Source of the DNA: CADCVT01 sp036389485 | GTDB taxonomy: Bacteria; Actinomycetota; Thermoleophilia; Solirubrobacterales; Solirubrobacteraceae | Length of the DNA: 64,000 nucleotides | Direction of reading: 5' to 3' | Assembly: GCA_036389485.1 (NCBI GenBank) | Contig: DASVPR010000033.1 | Coordinates: 1 to 64,000, forward strand | In this document: in pieces, positions 37,870-45,812 of the stretch | Position numbering within the stretch: the first letter of the stretch is position 1 | Layout of the letters: each line of letters starts with the position of its first letter | Program-made: the position numbers and the translations under genes | The notes under the pieces: model-generated | What the model was told of the DNA's origin: nothing | Databases searched by the model: none | The model's input: the letters and a program-made list of their open reading frames with translations, nothing else

Positions 37870-39891
37870 TCACGGTCGAAGGATCTCGAGAAGGCCCGCC
37901 TCGTCCAGAACTGGCACACCGAGGCGCTCCGCCTTCTCGAGCTTCGAGCCGGGGGAGTCGCCCGCCACGACGTAGTCGGTCTTCTTCGAGACGCTCGAGG
38001 TCACGCGGCCGCCGGCGGCGAGGATGCGCTCGGTGGCCTCCTCCCGCGTCAGGTCCGGGAGCGTGCCGGTCAGGACGAGCGTCTTGCCGCTGAGCGGGCC
38101 CTCGCCGGGCGGCGCCCCCTCGCTCTCCAGCCGCAGGCCGAGCGACTTCAGGTCCTCGACCAGCGCCAGCATGTCCGGGTCGCGGAACTGGTCGTGGATG
38201 AGCTGCGCGACCTTCGGCCCGATCCCCGGCGTCTCGGCGATCTCCTCGGGCGTGGCGCGGATCAGCGCGTCGATCGAGCGGAACCGCTGCGCGAGGTTGC
38301 GGCCCGTCACGTAGCCCACGCCCTCGATCCCCATCCCGAACAGGACGCGGCCGAACGGGCGCTCCTTCGAGGCCTGGATGCGCTCGACGAGCCGGTTCGC
38401 GGAGACCTCGCCGATCCGCTCGACCTGGACGAGCTGCTCGGGTGTCAGGCGGTAGAAGTCGCCCGCGGTCTTGACGAGCTCCTCGCGCATCAGCACGTCG
38501 ACCTGCTTCTCGCCGAGGCCCTCGATGTCCATCGCGCCCTCGGACGCGAAGTGCTTGAGCAGCTGCCACCGCCGGCCCTCGCAGAGCCGGTTCGGGCACC
38601 GGGTGAAGACCTCGCCCTCGCGCTTGATCGTCTCCGTCTTGCAGATCGGGCAGTTCGCCGGCGGCTCCGGCGGGGGCTGCCGGTCCGGCTTCTCGACCGC
38701 GTGCGGCGCGGGCGAGATGACCTGGGGAATGACGTCGCCCGCGCGCGTGACGATGACCTCGTCCCCCGGGCGGATGTCCTTGCGCCGCAGGTCCTCCTCG
38801 TTGTGCAGCGTCGCGAGCTTCACGGTGACCCCGCCGACGTGCACCGGCTCGAGGGCCGCGAACGGGTGGAGGTCGCCGTACTTGCCGACGTTCCAGAAGA
38901 CGTCGCGCAGCGTCGTGACCTTGGTCGTCGGCGGGAACTTCCACGCCACCGCCCAGCGCGGGTCGCGGCCGACGGACCCCAGGCGCCGCTGCAGCTCCAG
39001 GTCGTCGACCTTCACGACGACGCCATCGATCTCGAAGTCCAGCCCCCCGCGCCGGCGCTCCCAGCCCTGGCACAGCTCGACGACCGCGTCCTCGTCGTCG
39101 AGCACCTGGACGTCGCCGTTGACGCGGAAGCCGTGGTCCCGCAGCCACTCCAGCGCCTGCGAGTGGGCGTCGAAGCGGATCCCGTCGATCCGGCCGATGC
39201 CGTAGCACCACATCGAGAGCGGCCGCTCCGCGGCGAGCTTCGGGTCGAGCTGGCGGATCGTGCCCGCCGCCGCGTTGCGCGGGTTCATGAAGGTGGAGAG
39301 GCCGGCCTCGGCGCGGCGCTCGTTGAGCGCGGCGAAGTCCGGCAGCGACATGTAGACCTCGCCGCGAACCTCGAGCACCGGCGGCGCGTCGTCGATCCTG
39401 AGCGGGATCGAGTTGATCGTCCGGAGGTTGTGGGTGACGTCCTCGCCGACCTCGCCGTTGCCGCGGGTCGCGCCCCGCACGAAGACGCCGTCCTCGTACA
39501 GGAGGCTGATCGCCAGCCCGTCGATCTTCGGCTCGCAGACGTAGGTGAACGTCGGGTCCTCGATCCCCTCGCGCGCCAGGTGGGCCCGCATGCGTTGGAC
39601 CCAGCCCCGGAGCTCCTCGGCGCTGCGCGCGTTCGCGAGGCTGAGCATCGGCAGCTCGTGGCGCACCTTCGTGAGCTGGCTGACCGGCTCGCTCCCGACG
39701 CGCTTGGTCGGCGAGTCGGGCGTCTGCAGCTCGGGGTGCTGCTCCTCGAGGTCCTGCAGCTCCTTGAAGAGCGCGTCGTACTCGTCGTCGCCGATCTCCG
39801 GGTCGTCGAGGACGTAGTAGCGGCGAGCGTGGTAGGTGAGCTGCTCGCGCAGCTCGTCGACACGCCTGCGGACGTCGGCGTCCACCGTCAC
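37870..39891 (-). CDS. ligA: NAD-dependent DNA ligase LigA
   Basis: A 673-residue ligase with the full bacterial layout. Domain Ia (HARRYYVLDDPEIGDDEYD) binds NMN, and the adenylation domain carries the active-site Lys122 in CEPKIDGLAISLLYEDG. The OB fold includes WAVAWKFPP. The zinc finger has CPICKTE and RCPNRLCEG. A helix-hairpin-helix region (VERIGEVSANRLVERIQ and IEGVGYVTGRN) precedes a C-terminal BRCT (LSGKTLVLTGTLPDLTREEA). It seals nicks in replication and repair. The start GTG overlaps the surE stop (GTGA), making it the last large gene of the mazG-like operon. Confidence 0.95.
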   Translation of the reverse strand: MTVDADVRRRVDELREQLTYHARRYYVLDDPEIGDDEYDALFKELQDLEEQHPELQTPDSPTKRVGSEPVSQLTKVRHELPMLSLANARSAEELRGWVQRMRAHLAREGIEDPTFTYVCEPKIDGLAISLLYEDGVFVRGATRGNGEVGEDVTHNLRTINSIPLRIDDAPPVLEVRGEVYMSLPDFAALNERRAEAGLSTFMNPRNAAAGTIRQLDPKLAAERPLSMWCYGIGRIDGIRFDAHSQALEWLRDHGFRVNGDVQVLDDEDAVVELCQGWERRRGGLDFEIDGVVVKVDDLELQRRLGSVGRDPRWAVAWKFPPTTKVTTLRDVFWNVGKYGDLHPFAALEPVHVGGVTVKLATLHNEEDLRRKDIRPGDEVIVTRAGDVIPQVISPAPHAVEKPDRQPPPEPPANCPICKTETIKREGEVFTRCPNRLCEGRRWQLLKHFASEGAMDIEGLGEKQVDVLMREELVKTAGDFYRLTPEQLVQVERIGEVSANRLVERIQASKERPFGRVLFGMGIEGVGYVTGRNLAQRFRSIDALIRATPEEIAETPGIGPKVAQLIHDQFRDPDMLALVEDLKSLGLRLESEGAPPGEGPLSGKTLVLTGTLPDLTREEATERILAAGGRVTSSVSKKTDYVVAGDSPGSKLEKAERLGVPVLDEAGLLEILRP

Positions 39892-40673
39892 GACGCCAGA
39901 AGCTCCGCGAGGTTGAGCTCCTGCAGCGGGCTCAGCGCGTCGACCGAGGTCAGGTCGAAGTGCAGGGGCGTCACGGCGATGCGGCGCTCCGCGACCGCGT
40001 TGAGATCCGAGCCCTCCACGTCCTCGTGCCCGGTGGGCGTCCCGTAGAGCCGGAAGCGCCGCCGGGGCAGCGCCTCCTCGATCAGCTCGAGCTCGTCGCC
40101 GTAGATGCGCTTGCCGAGCGTCGTGACCTCCACGCCGAGGGCCGGCTCGAACGGGAAGTTCACGTTCAGCAGGATGTCCGGGGGCAGGGACCACTCGCTC
40201 ACCCGGTCGACCAGCCGCGCGGCGAAGCTCGCCGCGCGCTCGAAAGCCGCCGCCGAGATCCTGCCGTCGACGCCGACGTCGTGCGAGAACGCCACGGCGG
40301 GAACGCCCAGCATCAGCCCTTCGAGCGCGGCCGCGACCGTCCCCGAGTAGGTGATGTCGTCGCCGAGGTTCGAGCCGTGGTTGATACCGGAGACGATGAG
40401 CGACGGCTCGAAGCCATCGATCAACCCGTGTGCGGTGAGGCGAACGCAGTCGACGGGCGTCCCGTCGGTGGCGAAGCCTGTCGTGCCGTCGTCGAACTCC
40501 ACCTGCTCGACCCACATCGGCTGGTGCAGCGAGATCGAGCGCGCGACGGCAGACCTGTTCGTCTCGGGTGCGACGACGGCCACCGAGAGGTGGTCCGCGT
40601 CGATCAGGGCACGACGCAGAGCCTGAAGGCCGGCGGCATGAATCCCGTCGTCGTTCGTCAGGAGGACGTTCAT
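39888..40673 (-). CDS. surE: 5'/3'-nucleotidase SurE
   Basis: A 261-residue metal-dependent phosphatase. The N-terminus MNVLLTNDDGIHAAGLQALR carries the NDD metal site, followed by VVAPETNRSAVARSI, SGINHGSNLGDDITYSGTVA and AFSHD. SurE dephosphorylates nucleoside monophosphates, 3'- or 5'-, and short polyphosphates. It overlaps the FAD-dehydrogenase stop (ATGA) and ligA (GTGA). In this operon it could remove phosphate from nucleotides produced by the MazG-like enzyme; that link is inference. Confidence 0.95.
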   Translation of the reverse strand: MNVLLTNDDGIHAAGLQALRRALIDADHLSVAVVAPETNRSAVARSISLHQPMWVEQVEFDDGTTGFATDGTPVDCVRLTAHGLIDGFEPSLIVSGINHGSNLGDDITYSGTVAAALEGLMLGVPAVAFSHDVGVDGRISAAAFERAASFAARLVDRVSEWSLPPDILLNVNFPFEPALGVEVTTLGKRIYGDELELIEEALPRRRFRLYGTPTGHEDVEGSDLNAVAERRIAVTPLHFDLTSVDALSPLQELNLAELLAS

Positions 40674-42097
40674 GTGAACGCAGTCGTGCCGTCAGCGACA
40701 CGCCGCGCAACCCACGAGGCGACGCTGGCGCGTTGACCCGCGATGCTCTGGCCGGCGAGAAGGCCAGTCGCCGCCGCGTGCACGATGCCCTGCGACCACC
40801 CGCTGCCGTCACCGCACACGTAGACCCCGGGGCTGCGCGTCTCCATGTAGGGCGAGACCACCTCGTTGCGGCGCATCCACCATTCGATGGCGGGCGCGTA
40901 GAAGACGCTGTCCGCGGCGAGAAGCTCGGGCGCGATCGCTCGCAGGCGCTCGAGGAACTGCTCGCACCGCCAGAGGTAGTCGGGCGGGAGGATCGCGCGG
41001 ACGTCGCCCGGCGACGCCGCAGGGTTCGTCAGCCGGAATCCGCTGAGCGACTCGTGGGTCGACGGGCGCCGGGCGCGGTAGTCCGTCACGCTCTGTACGA
41101 GCAGCCTCCCGGCGGTCTGCCTGCTCGTCGCGGCCATCAGCGACTTCGCGTAGCGGTAGGGGTCGCCGGCCGACGCGCCATTCCAGAGCAGCGAGAACCC
41201 GCTGCGCCCGCTCTCCGAGCCCCGGTAGTTGTGCCCTCCCGCCAGCGGCAGACCGTCGTACTGCAACTCGAGGATGTCCCCGTTGCTCGATGCGCAATGC
41301 GTCTTGATCTTCGACCCGTCGTCGAAGGTGAGGTTGTACTTGGGGTCCTTCGTTCCGGCGAAGAGCGGCGCCAAGGCGGGCGCGTCGGCCTCGAACCGGA
41401 CGCCGACGTAGATCGGCTGGCGCTCGACCGGTACGCCCAGCTGCTCGCACAGCTCGGCCTGCGCGCCGGCGCCGATCTTCCCCATCGCCAGCACGACGCG
41501 GTCGGCGTCGACGCGGTGGGTCCCGCTGGACGTCTCCACGATGGCGTGCTTCGTCCTCGTGACCGGGTCGGTATGGACGTCGCGCAGGGTGGTCGAGGCC
41601 GCGACGGTCGCGCCACCGCGCCTGAGCGCTCCGACGAGCCGGACGATCACGTCGCCGCAGCGGTCCGTCCCTATGTGTTGGACCGGGTAGTACTTGAAGC
41701 CGAGACCGTTGCGCTCAGCCTGGTCGATGAGGTCGCCGAGGCGCGAGGGCGGTCGCGGGCGTTCCGGCTTCGGCTCCATCAGAGCGGTGAACACGCCCTC
41801 GATGTCGTCGAGGAGCCGCTCGCGGCGGGCGCTGTCGAGCGCGGTCTCCAGATGGCCGCCGACGTCGAGCGAGAGGCACAGCTTGCCGTCCGAGAACAGG
41901 CCGGCACCCCCGACCCCCGACTCGTAGCTGCCGCGCGAGGCGCTGCCGCGGGGCGGATGCGCGCGCCCGCTCGCGTCCGGTCCCCGGTCGATGACCAGGA
42001 CACGGCGACAGCCCGCGGCGACGATCTGCAGGGCGCAGAACAGACCAGCCGGTCCGGCGCCGACGACCAGCGCGTCCCAACGGCCGGCCAGCGACAC
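40670..42097 (-). CDS. FAD-dependent dehydrogenase (COG2509-like)
   Basis: A 475-residue flavoprotein. The dinucleotide-binding motif is DALVVGAGPAGLFCALQIV near the N-terminus. The middle contains PPRGSASRGSYESGVGGAGL, then GLGFKYYPVQHIGTDRC and VLAMGKIGAGAQ, and the C-terminus PGVYVCGDGSGWSQGIVHAA closes the FAD site. This pattern belongs to the uncharacterised NAD(FAD)-utilising dehydrogenase group. The start is GTG 42097 (VSLAGRW), which leaves a 16-bp gap after the upstream stop; ATG 42157 would overlap that gene by 44 bp. Its role between the dCTP-deaminase-like gene and surE is unknown. Confidence 0.8.
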   Translation of the reverse strand: MSLAGRWDALVVGAGPAGLFCALQIVAAGCRRVLVIDRGPDASGRAHPPRGSASRGSYESGVGGAGLFSDGKLCLSLDVGGHLETALDSARRERLLDDIEGVFTALMEPKPERPRPPSRLGDLIDQAERNGLGFKYYPVQHIGTDRCGDVIVRLVGALRRGGATVAASTTLRDVHTDPVTRTKHAIVETSSGTHRVDADRVVLAMGKIGAGAQAELCEQLGVPVERQPIYVGVRFEADAPALAPLFAGTKDPKYNLTFDDGSKIKTHCASSNGDILELQYDGLPLAGGHNYRGSESGRSGFSLLWNGASAGDPYRYAKSLMAATSRQTAGRLLVQSVTDYRARRPSTHESLSGFRLTNPAASPGDVRAILPPDYLWRCEQFLERLRAIAPELLAADSVFYAPAIEWWMRRNEVVSPYMETRSPGVYVCGDGSGWSQGIVHAAATGLLAGQSIAGQRASVASWVARRVADGTTAFT

Positions 42098-42113
42098 CGG
42101 TCGTCGACCGGGC

Positions 42114-43292
42114 TCAGTCCCTGAGCCGGGCGACACGGCGCTCAAGCTCCTGTACATCCTCGCTGAGCCTATCCAGCATCGTTTCGGTCGCGACGAGGCG
42201 GCCGAGCTCCCCGTGGCCCGCGTCGACGTGCTCCTCGAAGTCGGCGACGCGCTCCTCGATCTGCCCGATGTCGCGCTCGAGCGCGCCGACCTCGCGGGTC
42301 GTGTCCAAGAGGGGTTGTATCACTCCGAAGAAGAGCGTCGCGGCCAGTGCGAGCGCGCTGGCGTAACCGATCCCGCGATACCTGTCGAGCCGCGCGCTGA
42401 TCTCCTCCAGCTTGCTCGAGATCGGCGCCTTGAGCGCCTGGGACAGCGTCTGCCGCTCGCGCTCGCGATCGTAGGTCGCATCCGTCTCCTCGGCCAGCCG
42501 AACCAGCTCGAGCCGGAGGATCGCGTCGAGATACCTGAGCGCGACCGCCTCCGAGGACAGGTTGTAGAACAGCGCGAAGATGTTGCCGTCGTACCCCGCG
42601 TCGATCTGGCTCTGGTTGGCCATCACGAACCCCCGCATGAGCAGGTTGGTCTTCAGCGACAGATGACCGACCATGTCGTCCGGCAGGTGGAAGTCCTCAT
42701 AGACCGTCACGACCACCGCGCCACTCGGAGGGACGACGATCACCTCGTCGCGGCCTGGCACGAGCTTGCGCACACGGTGGCGCGGCTGGGCCCGGAAGAT
42801 GCTCGGCGTCTCCTGGTGATACTCGAGCCCCAGCCGAAGGTCGTAGCCGGCTGAGCGCACGTTGCGCCGCAGGCACGGGCGGACCGGGCCCTGTGAGCCA
42901 TCGGACTCCTGCTCTCCGGGCCGCAGACCGCACAAGCGGATGAGCTCCTGATGGGTGAGCACGCCCGGGGGCGGCTTCTGCGGGCTCGGCGCGGTCGGCG
43001 GACTCTGTGCCGCGGTGGGCGGTCCGGAGCCGCCGGCCGATTCCGCGCCACCAGCCGCGGGATTCCCGGCGCCGCGACTCCCCGCGGGACCTTTGCTGCC
43101 GCTCCCCTCGGCGGGAGCTTCGCTGCCGCCACCCCCGGCGGGAGCTTCGCCGCCACCCCCGGCGGGAGCTTCGCTGCCACCATCCCCGGCGGGAGCTTCG
43201 CCAGGAGGTTGGCCTGGGTCGACCGGCCCGCCCCCTCCACCGCGGTCCGGCGCGGATTCCTTTCCACGGCGCTTGCGGCGGCGAAGGATCAG
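42114..43292 (-). CDS. Membrane-anchored dCTP-deaminase-like (DCD/dUTPase-fold) protein, probably non-catalytic
   Basis: Numbering from GTG 42962: residues 1-160 are a DCD/dUTPase-like fold (VLTHQELIRLCGLRPG, NVRSAGYDLRLGLEYH, FHLPDDMVGHLSLKTNLLMR, QIDAGYDGNIFALFYN). In E. coli Dcd the last block reads RIDPGW...VLEFYN with catalytic Glu138; here that position is Leu131, and the RSS motif is KTN, so deamination is unlikely. Residues 197-217 are a transmembrane helix and 222-282 a coiled coil. Upstream in frame is a basic stretch and a Gly/Pro/Ala linker of four 24/27-bp units that keep frame, so I extend to CTG 43292, which overlaps the MazG stop (CTGA). The start is uncertain; the core is firm. 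Confidence 0.75.
   Translation of the reverse strand: MILRRRKRRGKESAPDRGGGGGPVDPGQPPGEAPAGDGGSEAPAGGGGEAPAGGGGSEAPAEGSGSKGPAGSRGAGNPAAGGAESAGGSGPPTAAQSPPTAPSPQKPPPGVLTHQELIRLCGLRPGEQESDGSQGPVRPCLRRNVRSAGYDLRLGLEYHQETPSIFRAQPRHRVRKLVPGRDEVIVVPPSGAVVVTVYEDFHLPDDMVGHLSLKTNLLMRGFVMANQSQIDAGYDGNIFALFYNLSSEAVALRYLDAILRLELVRLAEETDATYDRERERQTLSQALKAPISSKLEEISARLDRYRGIGYASALALAATLFFGVIQPLLDTTREVGALERDIGQIEERVADFEEHVDAGHGELGRLVATETMLDRLSEDVQELERRVARLRD
43095..43199 (-). repeat. In-frame tandem repeat coding a Gly/Ala/Pro linker
   Basis: Four imperfect units of 27, 27, 24 and 27 bp, each ending in GGCGGGAGCTTC on the plus strand. On the minus strand each unit encodes E-A-P-A-G-G-G-G-S or a shorter version. 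All length differences are multiples of three. Confidence 0.9.
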
Positions 43293-43627
43293 CGCGCGAC
43301 CTCGGCGTCCCAGGTTCGCATCTCGTTGCGCGCGAGCTTCGCGGCGACGGCCTCGCCGAGGTCGATTCCGCTCACGTTCGCGAGCTGTGCCGCGTAGAGC
43401 ACGACGTCGGCGAGCTCGTCGGCGACCGCATCGGGATCGCCCTCGGCCCGCCACTGGAAGCACTCCAGCAACTCGGCCGCCTCGATCGCGAGCGAGGCCG
43501 CCAGGTTGATCGTCGTCTGCGGCTTGCGGCTGGCGTCGTCGTACCAGCCGCGCCGCCGGACGAACTTGTCCATCGCATCTTGAACTGCCTGGATGTGCGT
43601 CGGAGGCTCCTGTTCCGGCGTTGACAC
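43289..43627 (-). CDS. MazG-like nucleotide pyrophosphohydrolase
   Basis: A 112-residue all-alpha NTP pyrophosphohydrolase of the short MazG/YpjD type. The signature is NLAASLAIEAAELLECFQW (Glu49, Glu52, Glu55 as metal ligands) followed by DELADVVLYAAQLA (Glu71, Asp74), then KLARNEMRTW. Members cleave NTPs or dNTPs, often dCTP or modified nucleotides, to the monophosphate and pyrophosphate. The start is GTG 43627. It is the first gene of the operon with the dCTP-deaminase-like, FAD, SurE and LigA genes, and is divergent from the STAS gene 147 bp away. The substrate is not fixed by sequence. Confidence 0.88.
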   Translation of the reverse strand: MSTPEQEPPTHIQAVQDAMDKFVRRRGWYDDASRKPQTTINLAASLAIEAAELLECFQWRAEGDPDAVADELADVVLYAAQLANVSGIDLGEAVAAKLARNEMRTWDAEVAR

Positions 43628-43774
43628 GCGTAAACGTAGAGTTCGCTCCTGACGGCTTGCTGCCTCTGCGTCTGTTTCGCGGCGAACTGGTCGCAAAGTC
43701 GGAACGTTGCCGGCCCGTCGCGTTCCGACCGCTGCCGGGTTCATCCCAGTGATGGCCGGGTAGTCCGTGGCGGT

Positions 43775-44194
43775 ATGCGGGGCGCGGTCGCCCTCATCGA
43801 GGTGGATTCGTACGGCGTGGACAGGGTCGTCACCGTGCGCGGGGAGGTCGACGTCGGCAGCGCGCCGGCGTTGCGCGACTGGCTCTCGCGGGCCTCGGAC
43901 GGGGGGACGCGGTCGGTCTGCGTCGACCTGCGCGGCGTGCAGTTCCTCGCCGTCTCCGGGTTGTACGTGCTGTGCGACGAGGCCGCGCGGATGGCCCGCG
44001 AGCAGGTGCGTCTGACGGTCGTGTGCACCGATCCGCGCGTGCTGCAGCTCTTCTCGGTGTGCCGGCTGGACGACGTCCTGCACCTCGTCGACGCCCGGCC
44101 CGCCGACAAGCCCGCGCGCTGGAGCGCCGACGACGACGCCCGCGCCGAGCGCCTCGCCGCGTGGCTGCGGCGCTACGCGGCCGAGTCGGCCTGA
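43775..44194 (+). CDS. STAS-domain protein (anti-anti-sigma factor-like)
   Basis: A 139-residue cytosolic protein. The STAS fold is visible: VVTVRGEVDVGSAPALRDWL, SVCVDLRGVQFLAVSGLYVL with the phosphorylatable Ser61, and VRLTVVCTDPRVLQLF. It resembles SpoIIAA-type anti-sigma factor antagonists, which release a sigma factor by binding its anti-sigma kinase. No kinase is adjacent. A tail of about 30 charged residues follows the domain. Its 3' end overlaps the convergent truA gene by 22 bp. Confidence 0.85.
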   Translation: MRGAVALIEVDSYGVDRVVTVRGEVDVGSAPALRDWLSRASDGGTRSVCVDLRGVQFLAVSGLYVLCDEAARMAREQVRLTVVCTDPRVLQLFSVCRLDDVLHLVDARPADKPARWSADDDARAERLAAWLRRYAAESA

Positions 44195-45048
44195 GAGCCG
44201 CGCTTCTTCGCGGCCTCCCGCTCGCGGCCTTCCGCGCCGCCTCCCGCGCGCCCCTCCGCGCCGGCTCCCGCGCGCCCCTCCGCGCCGCCTCCCGCGCGCC
44301 CCTCCGCGCCGGCTCCCCCGCGCCCCTTCGCGGCGTATTCCACCCGGGCGAAGTACAGGCCGTGCGGGGGCGCGGTGACGCCGGCCTCCTCCCTGCGCGC
44401 GCCTTCGAGCAGCCGCGCGAACTCCTCGACTGACCGCTTCCCCTGCGCTACCTCGAGCATCGTCCCGACGAGGACGCGGTTCATGTGGCGCATGAAGGCG
44501 TCCGCGGTGATCCAGAACTCCAGGACGTCGCCGCTCGTCCGCCACTCCGCGGCGACGATGTCCCGCTCGAACCGGACGTGGTCGGTCTCGGTGGGGGTGA
44601 ACGCCGTGAAGTCGTGCGTCCCTTGGAGCACCCCGGCACACTCGCGCAACACCTCCCGGTCCAAGCTGTACGGCACATGCAACGCACGCCCGATCTCGAA
44701 CGCGCTCGGAACGCGGCGGTGGAGGATCCGGTAGCAGTAGGTCCGGCTGACCGCGTCGCGGCGTGCGTCGAAGCCGGGCGACGCCTCCTCCGCCGCCAGG
44801 ATCGCGACGTCGGGGGGCGTCAGCGCGTTCACCCCGCGCAGGTCGGGTGGCGGCCCGGCGTAGCTCGCGACCTGCCCCCAGGCGTGTACGCCGCGGTCGG
44901 TCCGCCCCGCGACCGTCAGCTCGACCCGCTCGCGGAGCAGCGTCCCGAGCGCCGCCTCCAGCTCGCCCTGCACCGTCCGCAGTCCCTGTTGCCGCGCCCA
45001 GCCGGCGAAGTGCGTCCCGTCGTACTCGATCAACAGGCGCGTCGTCAC
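44173..45048 (-). CDS. truA: tRNA pseudouridine synthase A
   Basis: A 291-residue enzyme that makes pseudouridine at positions 38-40 of tRNAs. It starts VTTRLLIEYDGTHFAGWARQ, has the catalytic Asp51 in VAGRTDRGVHAWGQVAS, and RTYCYRILHR and FMRHMNRVLVGTML further on. Normal TruA ends near residue 240; here a tail of about 50 residues follows, built from an 8-residue A-E-G-R-A-G-G-G/A-G repeat and ending with a basic patch. In many actinobacteria truA directly follows rplQ; here about 5.3 kb separate them. The start is GTG 45048. Confidence 0.92.
   Translation of the reverse strand: MTTRLLIEYDGTHFAGWARQQGLRTVQGELEAALGTLLRERVELTVAGRTDRGVHAWGQVASYAGPPPDLRGVNALTPPDVAILAAEEASPGFDARRDAVSRTYCYRILHRRVPSAFEIGRALHVPYSLDREVLRECAGVLQGTHDFTAFTPTETDHVRFERDIVAAEWRTSGDVLEFWITADAFMRHMNRVLVGTMLEVAQGKRSVEEFARLLEGARREEAGVTAPPHGLYFARVEYAAKGRGGAGAEGRAGGGAEGRAGAGAEGRAGGGAEGREREAAKKRGSQADSAA
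44231..44326 (-). repeat. 24-bp tandem repeat in the truA 3' end
   Basis: Four 24-bp units starting TCCGCGCCGSCTCCC, at 44231, 44255, 44279 and 44303. Units 1 and 3 are identical; unit 2 differs from them at one position, and unit 4 differs from unit 2 at one position. They code the 8-residue repeats of the TruA tail, and copy number changes would keep the frame. Confidence 0.9.
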
Positions 45049-45093
45049 GGCGCGATGTAGGTCCAGGGGTGCACGGCGCGTACCTTCCCACGC

Positions 45094-45812
45094 GTGCGCG
45101 ACCCGGCCGCCCTTCCCACGCCCGCCGAGCTCGAGCGCGCGGCGGCCGACGCCTGGCGGGCGAGGGAAGTCGAGGAGCGGGACGGCTGGCTCCTCCGGTT
45201 CGCGCCGCGCGTCCCTCACCGCCGCAGCAACTCCGCCCTGCCGCTGACGCCGGACGTGGACGTGAGCGTCCCCGCGCGGTTCTACGCCGAGCGGGGCGCG
45301 CCGGTCGTCGTCGCGATCGCCCCGGCACGCGACCACGCGCGGCTCGACGAATCGCTTGCGGCGAGAGGGTGGACGGCGGAGGGCCACACGAACGTGCTCG
45401 TCGCGGCGGTCGCGGAGGCCGAGGGCGGCGCGGCGCCGAGCGCACTTCCGCGGGGAGTCGAGCACGTGGACCCGCTCGCGTGGCCGCACGCGGCCGTCCG
45501 CGAGGACGTGCTCCGTTCTCCCGCGGCGACGTCCTCGCCTTCGCGGAGGGGCAGCGCGGCGCGGTGCTGTGCGTGCGGACCGGCGAGCTCGCCGGGATCT
45601 TCCGCCTCCACGTCGCACCGCAGGAGCGCCGGCAAGGCGTCGGAGCGCGCCTGATCACCGCCTGCGCGACGATCGCGCCGCTCCTCTACGCGCAGGTCGA
45701 GGCGGGCAACGTCGCAGCCGAGCGGCTGTTCGGGCGCGCCGGGTTCGCGAGATCCCACGCGTACCACTACCGCCGCGAGCCGGCGGTGCCGCCGGCGGTG
45801 CCAGGCACGTAA
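45094..45812 (+). pseudogene. GNAT-family acetyltransferase, frameshifted
   Basis: The gene begins in one frame at 45094 (MRDPAALPTPAELERAAADA) and reads well to about 45510 (AAVREDVLRS). From about 45512 the family sequence continues in another frame: FSRGDVLAFAEGQRGAVLCV, LHVAPQERRQGVGARLI (the acetyl-CoA-binding loop), AQVEAGNVAAERLFGRAGF and HAYHYRREP, ending at 45812. The phase change fits a single-base deletion near 45480-45515. The join would give about 239 residues, a normal size for this GNAT type. It may be a pseudogene or a sequencing error; I see no slippery site. The stop codon lies in the first copy of the 23-bp repeat array. Confidence 0.75.

Noticed and set aside
42955..43509. 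Plus-strand Pro/Ala-rich open frames over the linker repeats
   Set aside because: Low complexity and no start signals; the minus frame joins directly to a recognisable DCD-like domain.
43621..43626. TTGACA on the plus strand as a promoter for the STAS gene
   Set aside because: No acceptable -10 lies 15-19 bp downstream.
45500..45520. Programmed frameshift in the GNAT gene
   Set aside because: No slippery heptamer or downstream structure is evident; mutation or sequencing error is simpler.
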